The notes under the pieces were generated by a model. It made no database searches. It had not been told where the DNA came from and saw only the letters and a list, made by a program, of their open reading frames with translations. A stretch of 38,477 nucleotides of DNA. Source: Nemertoderma westbladi (lineage: Eukaryota > Xenacoelomorpha > Nemertodermatida > Nemertodermatidae). The DNA lies in the NCBI GenBank assembly GCA_032718475.1, contig JAUCBJ010003765.1:1-38477 (forward strand), written 5' to 3'. The translations under genes and the position numbers were made by a program. Of the stretch, positions 11,301 to 23,656 are shown piece by piece. Positions within the stretch are counted from its first letter, which is position 1, and each line of letters begins with the position of its first letter.

Positions 11301-14300
11301 GGCAGTAAAGTCTTTGTTTTGTACAGAACGGACAGTAAAGTCGTGGGTCTTTGTTTTGTACAGAACGGACAGTAAAGCCTTGGGTCTTTGTTTTGTACAG
11401 AACGGAGAGTAAAGTCTTTGGTCTTTGTTTTATACAGAACGGGCAGTAAAGTCTTTGGTCTTTGTTTTGTACAGAACGGACAGTAAAGTCGTGGGTCTTT
11501 GTTTTGTACAGAACGGAGAGTAAGGTCTTTTGTTTTGTACCGAACGGACAGTAAAGTCGTGGGTCTTTGTTTTGTACAGAACGGACAGTAAAGTCTTTGG
11601 TCTTTGTTTTATACAGAACGGGCAGTAAAGTCTTTGGTCTTTGTTTTGTACAGAACGGGCAGTAAAGTCTTTGTTTTGTACAGAACGGACAGTAAAGTCG
11701 TGGGTCTTTGTTTTGTACAGAACGGACAGTAAAGTCTTTGGTCTTTGTTTTATACAGAACGGGCAATAAAGTCTTTGGTCTTTGTTTTGTACAGAACGGA
11801 GAGTAAGGTCTTTTGTTTTGTACCGAACGGACAGTAAAGTCTTTGGTCTTTGTTTTGTACAGAACGGGCAGTAAAGTCTTTGTTTTGTACAGAACGGACA
11901 GTAAAGTCGTGGGTCTTTGTTTTGTACAGAACGGACAGTAAAGTTTTTGGTCTTTGTTTTATACAGAACGGGCAGTAAAGTCTTTGGTGTTTGTTTTGCA
12001 CAGAACGGGCAGTAAAGTCTTTGGTCTTTGTTTTGTACAGAACGGGCAGTAAAGTCTTTGGTCTTTGTTTTATACAGAACGGGCAGTAAAGTCTTTGGTG
12101 TTTGTTTTGCACAGAACGGGCAGTAAAGTCTTTGGTCTTTGTTTTGTACAGAACGGGCAGTAAAGTCTTTGTTTTGTACAGAACGGACAGTAAAGTCGTG
12201 GGTCTTTGTTTTGTACAGAACGGACAGTAAAGTCTTGGGTCTTTGTTTTATACAGAACGGGCAGTAAAGTCTTTGGTGTTTGTTTTGCACAGAACGGGCA
12301 GTAAAGTCTTTGGTCTTTGTTTTGTACAGAACGGGCAGTAAAGTCTTTGTTTTGTACAGAACGGACAGTAAAGTCGTGGGTCTTTGTTTTGTACAGAACG
12401 GACAGTAAAGTCTTTGGTCTTTGTTTTATACAGAACGGGCAGTAAAGTCTTTGGTCTTTGTTTTGTACAGAACGGGCAGTAAAGTCTTTGTTTTGTACAG
12501 AACGGACAGTAAAGTCGTGGGTCTTTGTTTTGTACAGAACGGACAGTAAAGTCTTTGGTCTTTGTTTTATACAGAACGGGCAATAAAGTCTTTGGTCTTT
12601 GTTTTGTACAGAACGGAGAGTAAGGTCTTTTGTTTTGTACAGAACGGACAGTAAAGTCTTTGGTCTTTGTTTTATACAGAACGGGCAGTAAAGTCTTTGG
12701 TCTTTGTTTTGTACAGAACGGGCAGTAAAGTCTTTGTTTTGTACAGAACGGACAGTAAAGTCGTGGGTCTTTGTTTTGTACAGAACGGACAGTAAAGTCT
12801 TTGGTCTTTGTTTTATACAGAACGGGCAGTAAAGTCTTTGGTCTTTGTTTTGTACAGAACGGGCAGTAAAGTCTTTGTTTTGTACAGAACGGACAGTAAA
12901 GTCGTGGGTCTTTGTTTTGTACAGAACGGACAGTAAAGTCTTTGGTCTTTGTTTTGTACAGAACGGGCAGTAAAGTCTTTGGTCTTTGTTTTATACAGAA
13001 CGGAGAGTAAGGTCTTTTGTTTTGTACCGAACGGACAGTAAAGTCGTGGGTCTTTGTTTTGTACAGAACGGGCAGTAAAGTCTTTGGTCTTTGTTTTGTA
13101 CAGAACGGACAGTAAAGTCTTTGGTCTTTGTTTTGTGCTGAACGGGCAGTAAAGTCTTGGGTCTTTGTTTTGTACAGAACGGACAGTAAAGCCTTGGGTC
13201 TTTATTTTGTACAGATCAGACAGTAAAGTCTTGTGTCTTTGTTTTGTTCAGAACGGGCAGTAAAGTCTTGGGTCTTTGTTTTGTACAGAACGGACAGTAA
13301 AGCCTTGGGTCTTTGTTTTGTACAGAACGGGCAGTAAAGTCTTTGTTTTATACAGAACGGAGAGTAAGGTCTTTTGTTTTGTACCGAACGGACAGTAAAG
13401 TCGTGGGTCTTTGTTTTGTACAGAACGGGCAGTAAAGTCTTTGGTCTTTGTTTTGTGCTGAACGGGCAGTAAAGTCTTGGGTCTTTGTTTTGTACAGAAC
13501 GGACAGTAAAGCCTTGGGTCTTTATTTTGTACAGATCAGACAGTAAAGTCTTGTGTCTTTGTTTTGTTCAGAACGGGCAGTAAAGTCTTGGGTCTTTGTT
13601 TTGTACAGAACGGACAGTAAAGCCTTGGGTCTTTGTTTTGTACAGAACGGACAGTAAAGTCTTTGGTTTTTGTTTTGTACAGAACGGACAGTAAAGTCTT
13701 TGGTCTTTGTTTTGTGCTGAACGGGCAGTAAAGTCTTGGGTCTTTGTTTTGTACAGAACGGACAGTAAAGCCTTGGGTCTTTATTTTGTACAGATCAGAC
13801 AGTAAAGTCTTGTGTCTTTGTTTTGTTCAGAACGGGCAGTAAAGTCTTGGGTCTTTGTTTTGTACAGAACGGACAGTAAAGCCTTGGGTCTTTGTTTTGT
13901 ACAGAACGGGCAGTAAAGTCTTTGTTTTATACAGAACGGGCAGTAAAGTCTTTGGTCTTTGTTTTGTACAGAACGGAGAGTAAGGTCTTTTGTTTTGTAC
14001 CGAACGGGCAGTAAAGTCTTGGGTCTTTGTTTTGTACAGAACGGGCAGTAAAGTCTTTGGTCTTTGTTTTGTACCGAACGGACAGTAAAGTCTTGGGTCT
14101 TTGTTTTGTACAGAACGGGCAGTAAAGTCTTTGGTCTTTGTTTTGTACAGAACGGAGAGTAAGGTCTTTTGTTTTGTACCGAACGGGCAGTAAAGTCTTT
14201 GGTCTTTGTTTTGTACAGAACGGAGAGTAAAGTCTTGGGTCTTTATTTTGTACAGATCAGACAGTAAAGTCTTGTGTCTTTGTTTTGTACAGAACGGGCA

Positions 14301-17300
14301 ATAAAGTCTTTGTTTTGTACAGAACGGAGAGTAAGGTCTTTTGTTTTGTACCGAACGGACAGTAAAGTCTTGGGTCTTTGTTTTGTACAGAACGGAGAGT
14401 AAAGTCTTGGGTCTTTATTTTGTACAGATCAGACAGTAAAGTCTTGTGTCTTTGTTTTGTTCAGAACGGGCAGTAAAGTCTTGGGTCTTTGTTTTGTACA
14501 GAACGGACAGTAAAGTCTTGGGTCTTTGTTTTGTACAGAACGGACAGTAAAGTCTTGGGTCTTTATTTTGTACAGATCAGACAGTAAAGTCTTGTGTCTT
14601 TGTTTTGTTCAGAACGGGCAGTAAAGTCTTGGGTCTTTGTTTTGTACAGAACGGGCAGTAAAGTCTTTGGTCTTTGTTTTGTACAGAACGGGCAGTAAAG
14701 TCTTTGTTTTTTACAGAACGGGCAGTAAAGTCTTTGGTCTTTGTTTTGTACCGAACGGACAGTAAAGTCTTGGGTCTTTGTTTTGTACAGAACGGAGAGT
14801 AAAGTCTTGGGTCTTTATTTTGTACAGATCAGACAGTAAAGTCTTGTGTCTTTGTTTTGTTCAGAACGGGCAGTAAAGTCTTGGGTCTTTGTTTTGTACA
14901 GAACGGACAGTAAAGCCTTGGGTCTTTGTTTTGTACAGAACGGGCAGTAAAGTCTTGGGTCTTTGTTTTGTACAGAACGGGCAGTAAAGTCTTTGGTGTT
15001 TGTTTTGTACAGAACGGAGAGTAAGGTCTTTTGTTTTGTACCGAACGGGCAGTAAAGTCTTTGTTTTGTATAGAACGGGCAGTAAAGTCTTTGGTCTTTG
15101 TTTTGTACAGAACGGAGAGTAAGGTCTTTTGTTTTGTACCGAACGGGCAGTAAAGTCGTGGGTCTTTGTTTTGTACAGAACGGGCAGTAAAGTCTTTGGT
15201 CTTTGTTTTGTACATAACGGAGAGTAAGGTCTTTTGTTTTGTACCGAACGGACAGTAAAGTCTTTGTTTTGTACCGAACGGGCAGTAAAGTCTTTGGTCT
15301 TTGTTTTGTACAGAACGGGCAGTAAAGTCTTGGGTCTTTGTTTTGTACAGAACGGGCAGTAAAGTCTTTGTTTTGTACAGAACGGACAGTAAAGTCGTGG
15401 GTCTTTGTTTTGTACAGAACGGGCAGTAAAGTCTTTGGTCTTTGTTTTGTACAGAACGGAGAGTAAGGTCTTTTGTTTTGTACCGAACGGGCAGTAAAGT
15501 CGTGGGTCTTTGTTTTGTACAGAACGGGCAGTAAAGTCTTTGGTCTTTGTTTTGTACAGAACGGAGAGTAGGGTCTTTTGTTTTGTACCGAACGGACAGT
15601 AAAGTCTTTGTTTTGTACCGAACGGGCAGTAAAGTCTTTGGTCTTTGTTTTGTACAGAACGGGCAGTAAAGTCTTGGGTCTTTGTTTTGTACAGAACGGG
15701 CAGTAAAGTCTTTGTTTTGTACCGAACGGGCAGTAAAGTCTTTGGTCTTTGTTTTGTACAGAACGGGCAGTAAAGTCTTGGGTCTTTGTTTTGTACAGAA
15801 CGGGCAGTAAAGTCTTTGTTTTTTACAGAACGGACAGTAAAGTCTTTGGTTTTTGTTTTGTACAGAACGGGCAGTAAAGTCTTTGGTCTTTGTTTTGTAC
15901 AGAACGGAGAGTAAAGTCGCTTGGGTATTTGTTTTGTACAGAACGGGCAGTAAAGTCTTTGGTCTTTGTTTTGTACAGAACGGAGAGTAAGGTCTTTTGT
16001 TTTGTACCGAACGGACAGTAAAGTCTTTGTTTTGTACCGAACGGGCAGTAAAGTCTTTGGTCTTTGTTTTGTACAGAACGGGCAGTAAAGTCTTGGGTCT
16101 TTGTTTTGTACAGAACGGGCAGTAAAGTCTTTGTTTTGTACCGAACGGGCAGTAAAGTCTTTGGTCTTTGTTTTGTACAGAACGGGCAGTAAAGTCTTGG
16201 GTCTTTGTTTTGTACAGAACGGGCAGTAAAGTCTTTGTTTTGTACCGAACGGGCAGTAAAGTCTTTGGTCTTTGTTTTGTACAGAACGGGCAGTAAAGTC
16301 TTGGGTCTTTGTTTTGTACAGAACGGGCAGTAAAGTCTTTGTTTTTTACAGAACGGACAGTAAAGTCTTTGGTCTTTGTTTTGTACAGAACGGGCAGTAA
16401 AGTCTTGGGTCTTTGTTTTGTACAGAACGGGCAGTAAAGTCTTTGTTTTGTACAGAACGGACAGTAAAGTCGTGGGTCTTTGTTTTGTACAGAACGGGCA
16501 TTAAAGTCTTTGGTCTTTGTTTTGTACAGAACGGAGAGTAAGGTCTTTTGTTTTGTACCGAACGGGCAGTAAAGTCGTGGGTCTTTGTTTTGTACAGAAC
16601 GGGCAGTAAAGTCTTTGGTCTTTGTTTTGTACAGAACGGAGAGTAAGGTCTTTTGTTTTGTACCGAACGGACAGTAAAGTCTTTGGTCTTTGTTTTGTAC
16701 AGAACGGACAGTAAAGTCGTGGGTCTTTGTTTTGTACAGAACGGACAGTAAAGTCTTTGGTCTTTGTTTTATACAGAACGGGCAGTAAAGTCTTTGGTCT
16801 TTGTTTTGTACCGAACGGGCAGTAAAGTCTTTGGTCTTTGTTTTGTACAGAACGGGCAGTAAAGTCTTGGGTCTTTGTTTTGTACAGAACGGGCAGTAAA
16901 GTCTTTGTTTTGTACCGAACGGGCAGTAAAGTCTTTGGTCTTTGTTTTGTACAGAACGGGCAGTAAAGTCTTGGGTCTTTGTTTTGTACAGAACGGGCAG
17001 TAAAGTCTTTGTTTTTTACAGAACGGACAGTAAAGTCTTTGGTTTTTGTTTTGTACAGAACGGGCAGTAAAGTCTTTGGTCTTTGTTTTGTACAGAACGG
17101 GCAGTAAAGTCTTGGGTCTTTGTTTTGTACAGAACGGGCAGTAAAGTCTTTGTTTTGTACCGAACGGGCAGTAAAGTCTTTGGTCTTTGTTTTGTACAGA
17201 ACGGGCAGTAAAGTCTTGGGTCTTTGTTTTGTACAGAACGGGCAGTAAAGTCTCTGTTTTTTGTTTTGTACAGAACGGGCAGTAAAGTCTTTGGTCTTTT

Positions 17301-20300
17301 GTTTTGTACAGAACGGACAGTAAAGTCGTGGGTCTTTGTTTTGTACAGAACGGACAGTAAAGTCTTGGGTCTTTGTTTTGTACAGAACGGGCAGTAAAGT
17401 CTTTGTTTTTTACAGAACGGACAGTAAAGTCGTGGGTCTTTGTTTTGTACAGAACGGGCAGTAAAGTCTTTGGTCTTTGTTTTGTACAGAACGGAGAGTA
17501 AGGTCTTTTGTTTTGTACAGAACAGACAGTAAAGTCTTTGGTGTTTGTTTTGTACAGAACGGACAGTAAAGCCTTGGGTCTTTGTTTTGTACAGAACGGG
17601 CAGTAAAGTCTTTGGTCTTTGTTTTGTACAGAACGGAGAGTAAGGTCTTTTGTTTTGTACCGAACGGGCAGTAAAGTCTTGGGTCTTTGTTTTGTACAGA
17701 ACGGGCAGTAAAGTCTTTGTTTTTTACAGAACGGACAGTAAAGTCGTGGGTCTTTGTTTTGTACAGAACGGGCAGTAAAGTCTTTGGTGTTTGTTTTGTA
17801 CAGAACGGACAGTAAAGCCTTGGGTCTTTGTTTTGTACAGAACGGGCAGTAAAGTCTTTGGTCTTTGTTTTGTACAGAACGGAGAGTAAGGTCTTTTGTT
17901 TTGTACCGAACGGGCAGTAAAGTCTTTGGTCTTTATTTTGTACAGATCAGACAGTAAAGTCTTGTGTCTTTGTTTTGTTCAGAACGGGCAGTAAAGTCTT
18001 GGGTCTTTGTTTTGTACAGAACGGGCAGTAAAGTCTTTGTTTGTACAGAACGGACAGTAAAGTCTTGGGTCTTTGTTTTGTACAGAACGGACAGTAAAGC
18101 CTTTGTTTGTACAGAACGGACAGTAAAGTCTTGGGTCTTTGTTTTGTACAGAACGGACAGTAAAGCCTTGGGTCTTTATTTTGTACAGATCAGACAGTAA
18201 AGTCTTGTGTCTTTGTTTTGTTCAGAACGGGCAGTAAAGTCTTGGGTCTTTGTTTTGTACAGAACGGGCAGTAAAGTCTTTGTTTTTTACAGAACGGACA
18301 GTAAAGTCGTGGGTCTTTGTTTTGTACAGAACGGGCAGTAAAGTCTTTGGTCTTTGTTTTGTACAGAACGGAGAGTAAGGTCTTTTGTTTTGTACCGAAC
18401 GGACAGTAAAGTCTTTGGTCTTTGTTTTATACAGAACGGGCAGTAAAGTCTTTGGTCTTTGTTTTGTACAGAGCGGGCAGTAAAGTCTTGGGTCTTTGTT
18501 TTGCACAGAACGGGCAGTAAAGTCTTTGTTTTGTACAGAACGGACAGTAAAGTCTTTGGTTTTGTTTTGTACAGAACGGACAGTAAAGTCTTGGGTCTTT
18601 GTTTTGTACAGAACGGGCAGTAAAGTCTTGGGTCTTTGTTTTGTACAGAACGGGCAGTAAAGTCTTGGGTCTTTGTTTTGTACAGAACGGGCAGTAAAGT
18701 CTATGTTTTGTACAGAACGGACAGTAAAGTCTTGGGTCTTTGTTTTGTACAGAACAGGCAGTAAAGTCTTTGGTCTTTGTTTTGTACAGAACGGACAGTA
18801 AAGTATTTATTTTGTACCGAACGGACAGTAAAGTCTTTGGTCTTTGTTTTGTACAGAACGGGCAGTAAAGTCTTTGTTCTTTGTTTTGTACAGAACGGGC
18901 AGTAAAGACTTTGGTCTTTGTTTTGTACAGAACGGGCAGTAAAGTCTTTGGTTTTTGTTTTGTACAGAACGGGCAGTAAAGTCTTGGGTCTTTGTTTTGT
19001 ACAGAACGGGCAGTAAAGTCTTTGGTCTTTGTTTTGTACAGAACGGGCAATAAAGTCCTGGGTCTTTGTATTGTACAGAACGGACAGTAAAGTCTTTGGT
19101 CTTTGTTTTTTACAGAACGGGCAGTAAAGTCTTTGGTCTTTGTTTTGTACAGAACGGACAGTAAAGTCTTGGGTCTTTGTTTTGTACAGAACGGGCAGTA
19201 AAGTCTTTGTTTTGTACAGAACGGACAGTAAAGTCGTGGGTCTTTATTTTGTACAGAACGGGCAATAAAGTCCTGGGTCTTTGTTTTGTACAGAACGGAC
19301 AGTAAAGTCTTTGGTCTTTGTTTTTTACAGAACGGGCAGTAAAGTCTTTGGTCTTTGTTTTGTACAGAACGGGCAGTAAAGTCTTTGGTTTTCGCTTTGT
19401 ACAGAACGGGCAGTAAAGTCTTGGTTATTTGTTTTGTACAGAACGGACAGAGAAGTCTTGGGTCTTTGTTTTGTACAGAACGGGCAGTAAAGTCTTTGTT
19501 TTGTACAGAACGGGCAGTAAAGTCTTGGGTATTTGTTTTGTACCGAACGGACAGTAAAGTCTTTGTTTTGTATAGAACGGGCAGTAAGGTCTTTGGTCTT
19601 TGTTTTGTACAGAACGGGCAGTAAAGTCTTGGGTCTTTGTTTTGTACAGAACGGACAGTAAAGTCTTGGGTCTTTGTTTTGTACAGAACGGATAGTAAAA
19701 CCTTGGGTCTTTGTTTTGTACAGTACGGGCAGTAAAGTCTTTGGTCTTTGTTTTTTACAGAACGGGCAGTAAAGTCTTTGGTCTTTGTTTTGTACAGAAC
19801 GTACAGTAAAACCTTGGGTCTTTGTTTTGTACAGAACGGGCAGTAAAGTCTTTGGTTTTCGCTTTGTACAGAACGGGCAGTAAAGTCTTGGTTATTTGTT
19901 TTGTACAGAACGGACAGAGAAGTCTTGGGTCTTTGTTTTGTACAGAACGGGCAGTAAAGTCTTTGTTTTGTACAGAACGGGCAGTAAAGTCTTGGGTATT
20001 TGTTTTGTACCGAACGGACAGTAAAGTCTTTGTTTTGTATAGAACGGGCAGTAAGGTCTTTGGTCTTTGTTTTGTACAGAACGGGCAGTAAAGTCTTGGG
20101 TCTTTGTTTTGTACAGAACGGACAGTAAAGTCTTGGGTCTTTGTTTTGTACAGAACGGATAGTAAAACCTTGGGTCTTTGTTTTGTACAGTACGGGCAGT
20201 AAAGTCTTTGTTTGTACAGAACGGACAGTAAAGTCTTGGGTCTTTGTTTTGTACAGAACGGACAGTAAAGCCTTTGTTTGTACAGAACGGACAGTAAAGT

Positions 20301-21299
20301 CTTGGGTCTTTGTTTTGTACAGAACGGACAGTAAAGCCTTGGGTCTTTATTTTGTACAGATCAGACAGTAAAGTCTTGGGTCTTTGTTTTGTAGAGAACG
20401 GGCAGTAAAGTCTTGGGTATTTGTTTTGTACAGATCGGACAGTAAAGTCTTGGGTCTTTGTTTTGTACAGAACGGACAGTAAAGTCTTGGGTCTTTGTTT
20501 TGTACAGAACGGATAGTAAAACCTTGGGTCTTTGTTTTGTACAGAACGGATAGTAAAACCTTGGGTCTTTGTTTTGTACAGAACGGGCAGTAAAGTCTTT
20601 GTTTGTACAGAACGGACAGTAAAGTCTTGGGTCTTTGTTTTGTACAGAACGGACAGTAAAGCCTTGGGTCTTTGTTTTGTACAGATCAGACAGTAAAGTC
20701 TTGGGTCTTTGTTTTGTAGAGAACGGGCAGTAAAGTCTTGGGTATTTGTTTTGTACAGAACGGACAGTAAAGTCTTGGGTCTTTGTTTTGTACAGAACGG
20801 ACAGTAAAGTCTTGGGTCTTTGTTTTGTACAGAACGGATAGTAAAACCTTGGGTCTTTGTTTTGTACAGAACGGGCAGTAAAGTCTTTGTTTGTACAGAA
20901 CGGACAGTAAAGTCTTTGGTCTTTGTTTTGTACAGAACGGATAGTAAAACCTTGGGTCTTTGTTTTGTACAGAACGGGCAGTAAAGTCTTTGTTTGTACA
21001 GAACGGACAGTAAAGTCTTGGGTCTTTGTTTTGTACAGAACGGGTACAGATCAGACAGTAAAGTCTTGGGTCTTTGTTTTGTAGAGAACGGGCAGTAAAG
21101 TCTTGGGTATTTGTTTTGTACAGATCGGACAGTAAAGTCTTGGGTCTTCGCTTTGTACAGAACGGACAGTAAAGTCGCTTGGGTATTTGTTTTGTACAGA
21201 ACGGACAGAAAAGTCTTGGGTCTTTGTTTTGTACAGAACGGGCAGTAAAGTCTTTGGTCCTTGCTTTGTACAGGACGAGCAGTAAAGTCTTTTGTTTTG
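5383..21299. repeat. Megasatellite, 37-bp unit (about 16 kb)
   Basis: An almost uninterrupted tandem array of roughly 440 units. Every unit starts with a core like CAGAACGGACAGTAAAGTC followed by a T/G-rich tail ending TTTGTTTTGTA. Full units are 37 bp. A 30-bp form lacks seven bases of the tail, and a 31-bp form reads GAGAGTAAGGTC and is usually followed by a CCGAACGG unit. The types are mixed into higher-order blocks. On the minus strand the consensus has no stop codon in any frame, which creates spurious open frames of up to 591 codons. It lies between the 3' ends of two convergent genes. I read it as non-coding satellite DNA. Confidence 0.97.
19355..20170. repeat. 467-bp direct duplication inside the megasatellite
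   Basis: The stretch from about 19355 and the stretch from about 19822 carry the same succession of rare variants: a GGTTTTCGCTTTG tail, an ACAGAGAAG variant, a TATAGAACGG unit and GATAGTAAAACC. They translate into identical 89-codon plus-strand frames offset by 467 bp. This is a recent block duplication of about a dozen units within the array. Confidence 0.85.
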
Positions 21300-22832
21300 C
21301 CTTCCACTGTTCCCTAAAAGAATGCATGTTCACCACCTTAGGTGATCTTCCACAGTAAACCCTTCCACACTGTTTCATAAAGGAATTCCTGTTCACCACC
21401 ATGGGTGATCTACCACTGTAAACCCCTCCACTATGTTTCCTAAAGGAATATCCGTTCACCACCATGGGTGATCTTCCAAGGTAAACCCTTCCACTATGTT
21501 TCCTCAAGAAATGTCCGTTCACCACCATGGGTGACCTTCCAAGGTAAACCCTTCCACTCTGTTTCCTAAAGGAATGTCCGTTCACCACCATGGGTGATCT
21601 TCCAAGGTAAACCCTTCCTCTCTGTCTCCTAAAGGAATATCCTTTCACCACCATGGGTGATCTTTCACAGTAAACACTTCCACTGTCCCCTAAAGGAATG
21701 CATGTTCACCACCATAGGTGATCTTCCACAGTAAACCCTTCCATACTGTTTCATAAAGGAATTCCTATTCACTACCATGGGTGATCTACCACATTAAATA
21801 AACCCTTCCACTATGTTTCCTAAAGGAATGTCCGTTCACCACCATGGGTGATCTTCCAAGGTAAACCCTTCCACTCTGTTTCCTAAAGGAATGTCCATTT
21901 ACCACCATGGGTGATCTACCACAGTACCTAAACCCTTCCACTATGTTTCCTAAAGGAATGTCCGTTCACCACCATGGGTGATCTTCCAAGGTAAACCCTT
22001 CCACTATGTTTCTTCAAGAAATGTCCGTTCACCACCATGGGTGATCTTCCAAGGTAAACCCTTCCACTCTATTTCCTAAAGGAATGTCCGTTCTCCACAA
22101 TGGGTGATCTTCCACAGTAAATCCTTCCACTCTGTTTCATAAAGGAATTCCTGTTCACCACCATGGCTGATTTACCTGCTGTAAACCCCTCCACTATGTT
22201 TTCTAAAGGAATGTCCGTTCACCACCATGGGTGATCTTCCAAGGTAAACCCTTCCACTCTGTTTCCTAAAGGAATGTCCGTTCACCACCATGGGTGATCT
22301 TCCACAGTAAACCCTTCCACTCTGTTTCCTAAAGGAATGTCCGTTCTCCACAATTGGTGATATTACACAGTAAACCCTTCCACACTGTTTCATAAAGGAA
22401 TTCCTGTTCACCACCATGGGTGATCTACCACTGTAAACCCCTCCACTATGTTTCCTAAAGGAATGTCCGTTCACCACCATGGGTGATCTTCCAAGGTAAA
22501 CCCTTCCACTCTGTTTCCTAAAGGAATGTCCGTTCACCACCATGGGTGATCTTCCACAGTAAACACTTCCACTGTTCCCTAAAAGAATGCATGTTCACCA
22601 CCATAGGTGATCTTCCACAGTAAACCCTTCCAGACTGTTTCATAAAGGAATTCCTGTTCACCACCATGGGTGATCTACCACTGTAAACCCCTCCACTATG
22701 TTTCCTAAAGGAATGTCCGTTCACCACCATGGGTGATCTTCCAAGGTAAACCATTCCACTATGTTTCCTCAAGAAATGTCCGTTCACCACCATGGGTGAC
22801 CTTCCAAGGTAAACCCTTCCACTCTGTTTCCT
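21300..22832. repeat. 63-bp minisatellite
   Basis: About 24 tandem copies of a 63-bp unit containing GTTCACCACCATGGGTGATC and TAAACCCTTCCACT, joined to the 37-bp megasatellite without any spacer. The unit is 21 codons long. The minus strand therefore stays open over several units, with a period that includes MVVNGHSFRKQSGRVYLG, until units with small insertions near 21790, 21920 and 22175 shift the frame. Copies differ by scattered substitutions such as AAGG/ACAG and CTCT/CTAT. No protein family is recognised, and I treat it as non-coding. Confidence 0.95.
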
Positions 22833-22886
22833 AGAAAGTTTACATATCTCCAACAGTTCGCCTGTCGGCTGCTCTTATTTCATTGC

Positions 22887-23121
22887 TTTAATCAATTCAA
22901 GCTGAAACCTGGCAGATATGTACAGTACTAGACTATCAGCTGTCTTTCAAACGAGGCTAAATCTACTTGCAGTTATCTGGTCTGCCGCTAGGGGGAAATT
23001 TGATTTTAATCAGTTTAAGCTGAAACCTGGCATATATTATGAAAGCCTACTAGAAAATAGGCTACGTCTTTATGGGACGCTGCACGCCATCTTTACTTCT
23101 AAAGTTAGCCGCTAGAGGGCG
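22887..23121. repeat. Diverged tandem duplication with CTCF-like motifs
   Basis: Two related segments of about 120 bp lie head to tail. Each begins with TTTAATCA and AAGCTGAAACCTGGCA (from 22887 and 23005) and ends with a GCCGCTAGnGGG block (22984-22995 and 23108-23121). The 198-bp open frame across the region has no recognisable product. The segment sits between the satellites and the LRIG 3' untranslated region. Confidence 0.7.
23108..23121 (+). promoter_or_regulatory. Candidate CTCF-type binding core
   Basis: GCCGCTAGAGGGCG matches the animal CTCF core CCASYAGRKGGC at all but one position (G for A at the third base). A second, weaker copy at 22984-22995 differs at two positions. CTCF is widespread in bilaterians, but binding here is only inferred from the motif. 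Confidence 0.35.
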
Positions 23122-23383
23122 AACTAGTTAGTAGCTATAATAATTGCAATTAGTGCTTGCAAGATCAAACTGAACAAATCACTAATTGAAATTTTTGGAA
23201 AGGCGGTTTTCGTAATGGATATTATTAGTACACTTTCTTATACCTGTATCGGGTGCTGTCTCACTTGTTCCCCGTATACTACTGGAAATCCACCAGCTGT
23301 ATAAAGCTAATCAAATCGTTTGCTGTGTAAAGTACATCCTATTTTATCTACAGATTCGCATAATATTTACATTTCGAATTAAC

Positions 23384-23389
23384 TTTATT
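23384..23389 (-). terminator. LRIG: Candidate poly(A) signal of LRIG
   Basis: The plus-strand TTTATT reads AATAAA on the minus strand, about 270 bp after the LRIG stop codon. It is a plausible mRNA end and implies a short 3' untranslated region. Confidence 0.45.
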
Positions 23390-23656
23390 TTTTTATATAG
23401 AAATTGGGATGAATGATCCGAAAGAGAAGGAAAAAAACATTTATAAGTTTATAAAATACAAATAACTTGATAAAGAATTATAAATATAATAATTGAAGAG
23501 AAAAACTCACACATGCCGGTACAAATTGGTAAGAAATAAAATAAAGTTTAAGTTAGATTCTGTGGAGTAATATAAAATATGAATTCTGCATGATACTGCG
23601 TAAGCCCGATAATAGAAAACGCCGAAGTTGAGATAAGTTCCCATGGTAACGATCTA

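Noticed and set aside
5350-21307. Long minus-strand open frames (up to 591 codons) with CPFC motifs resembling zinc knuckles
   Set aside because: They are a by-product of a 37-bp repeat whose three frames all lack stops. The same peptide appears in all phases, unit-length changes shift the frame, and no conserved domain, start context or splice signal supports a gene.
22918-23115. A 65-codon plus-strand gene
   Set aside because: It spans a diverged tandem duplication, has no homology and no codon signal.
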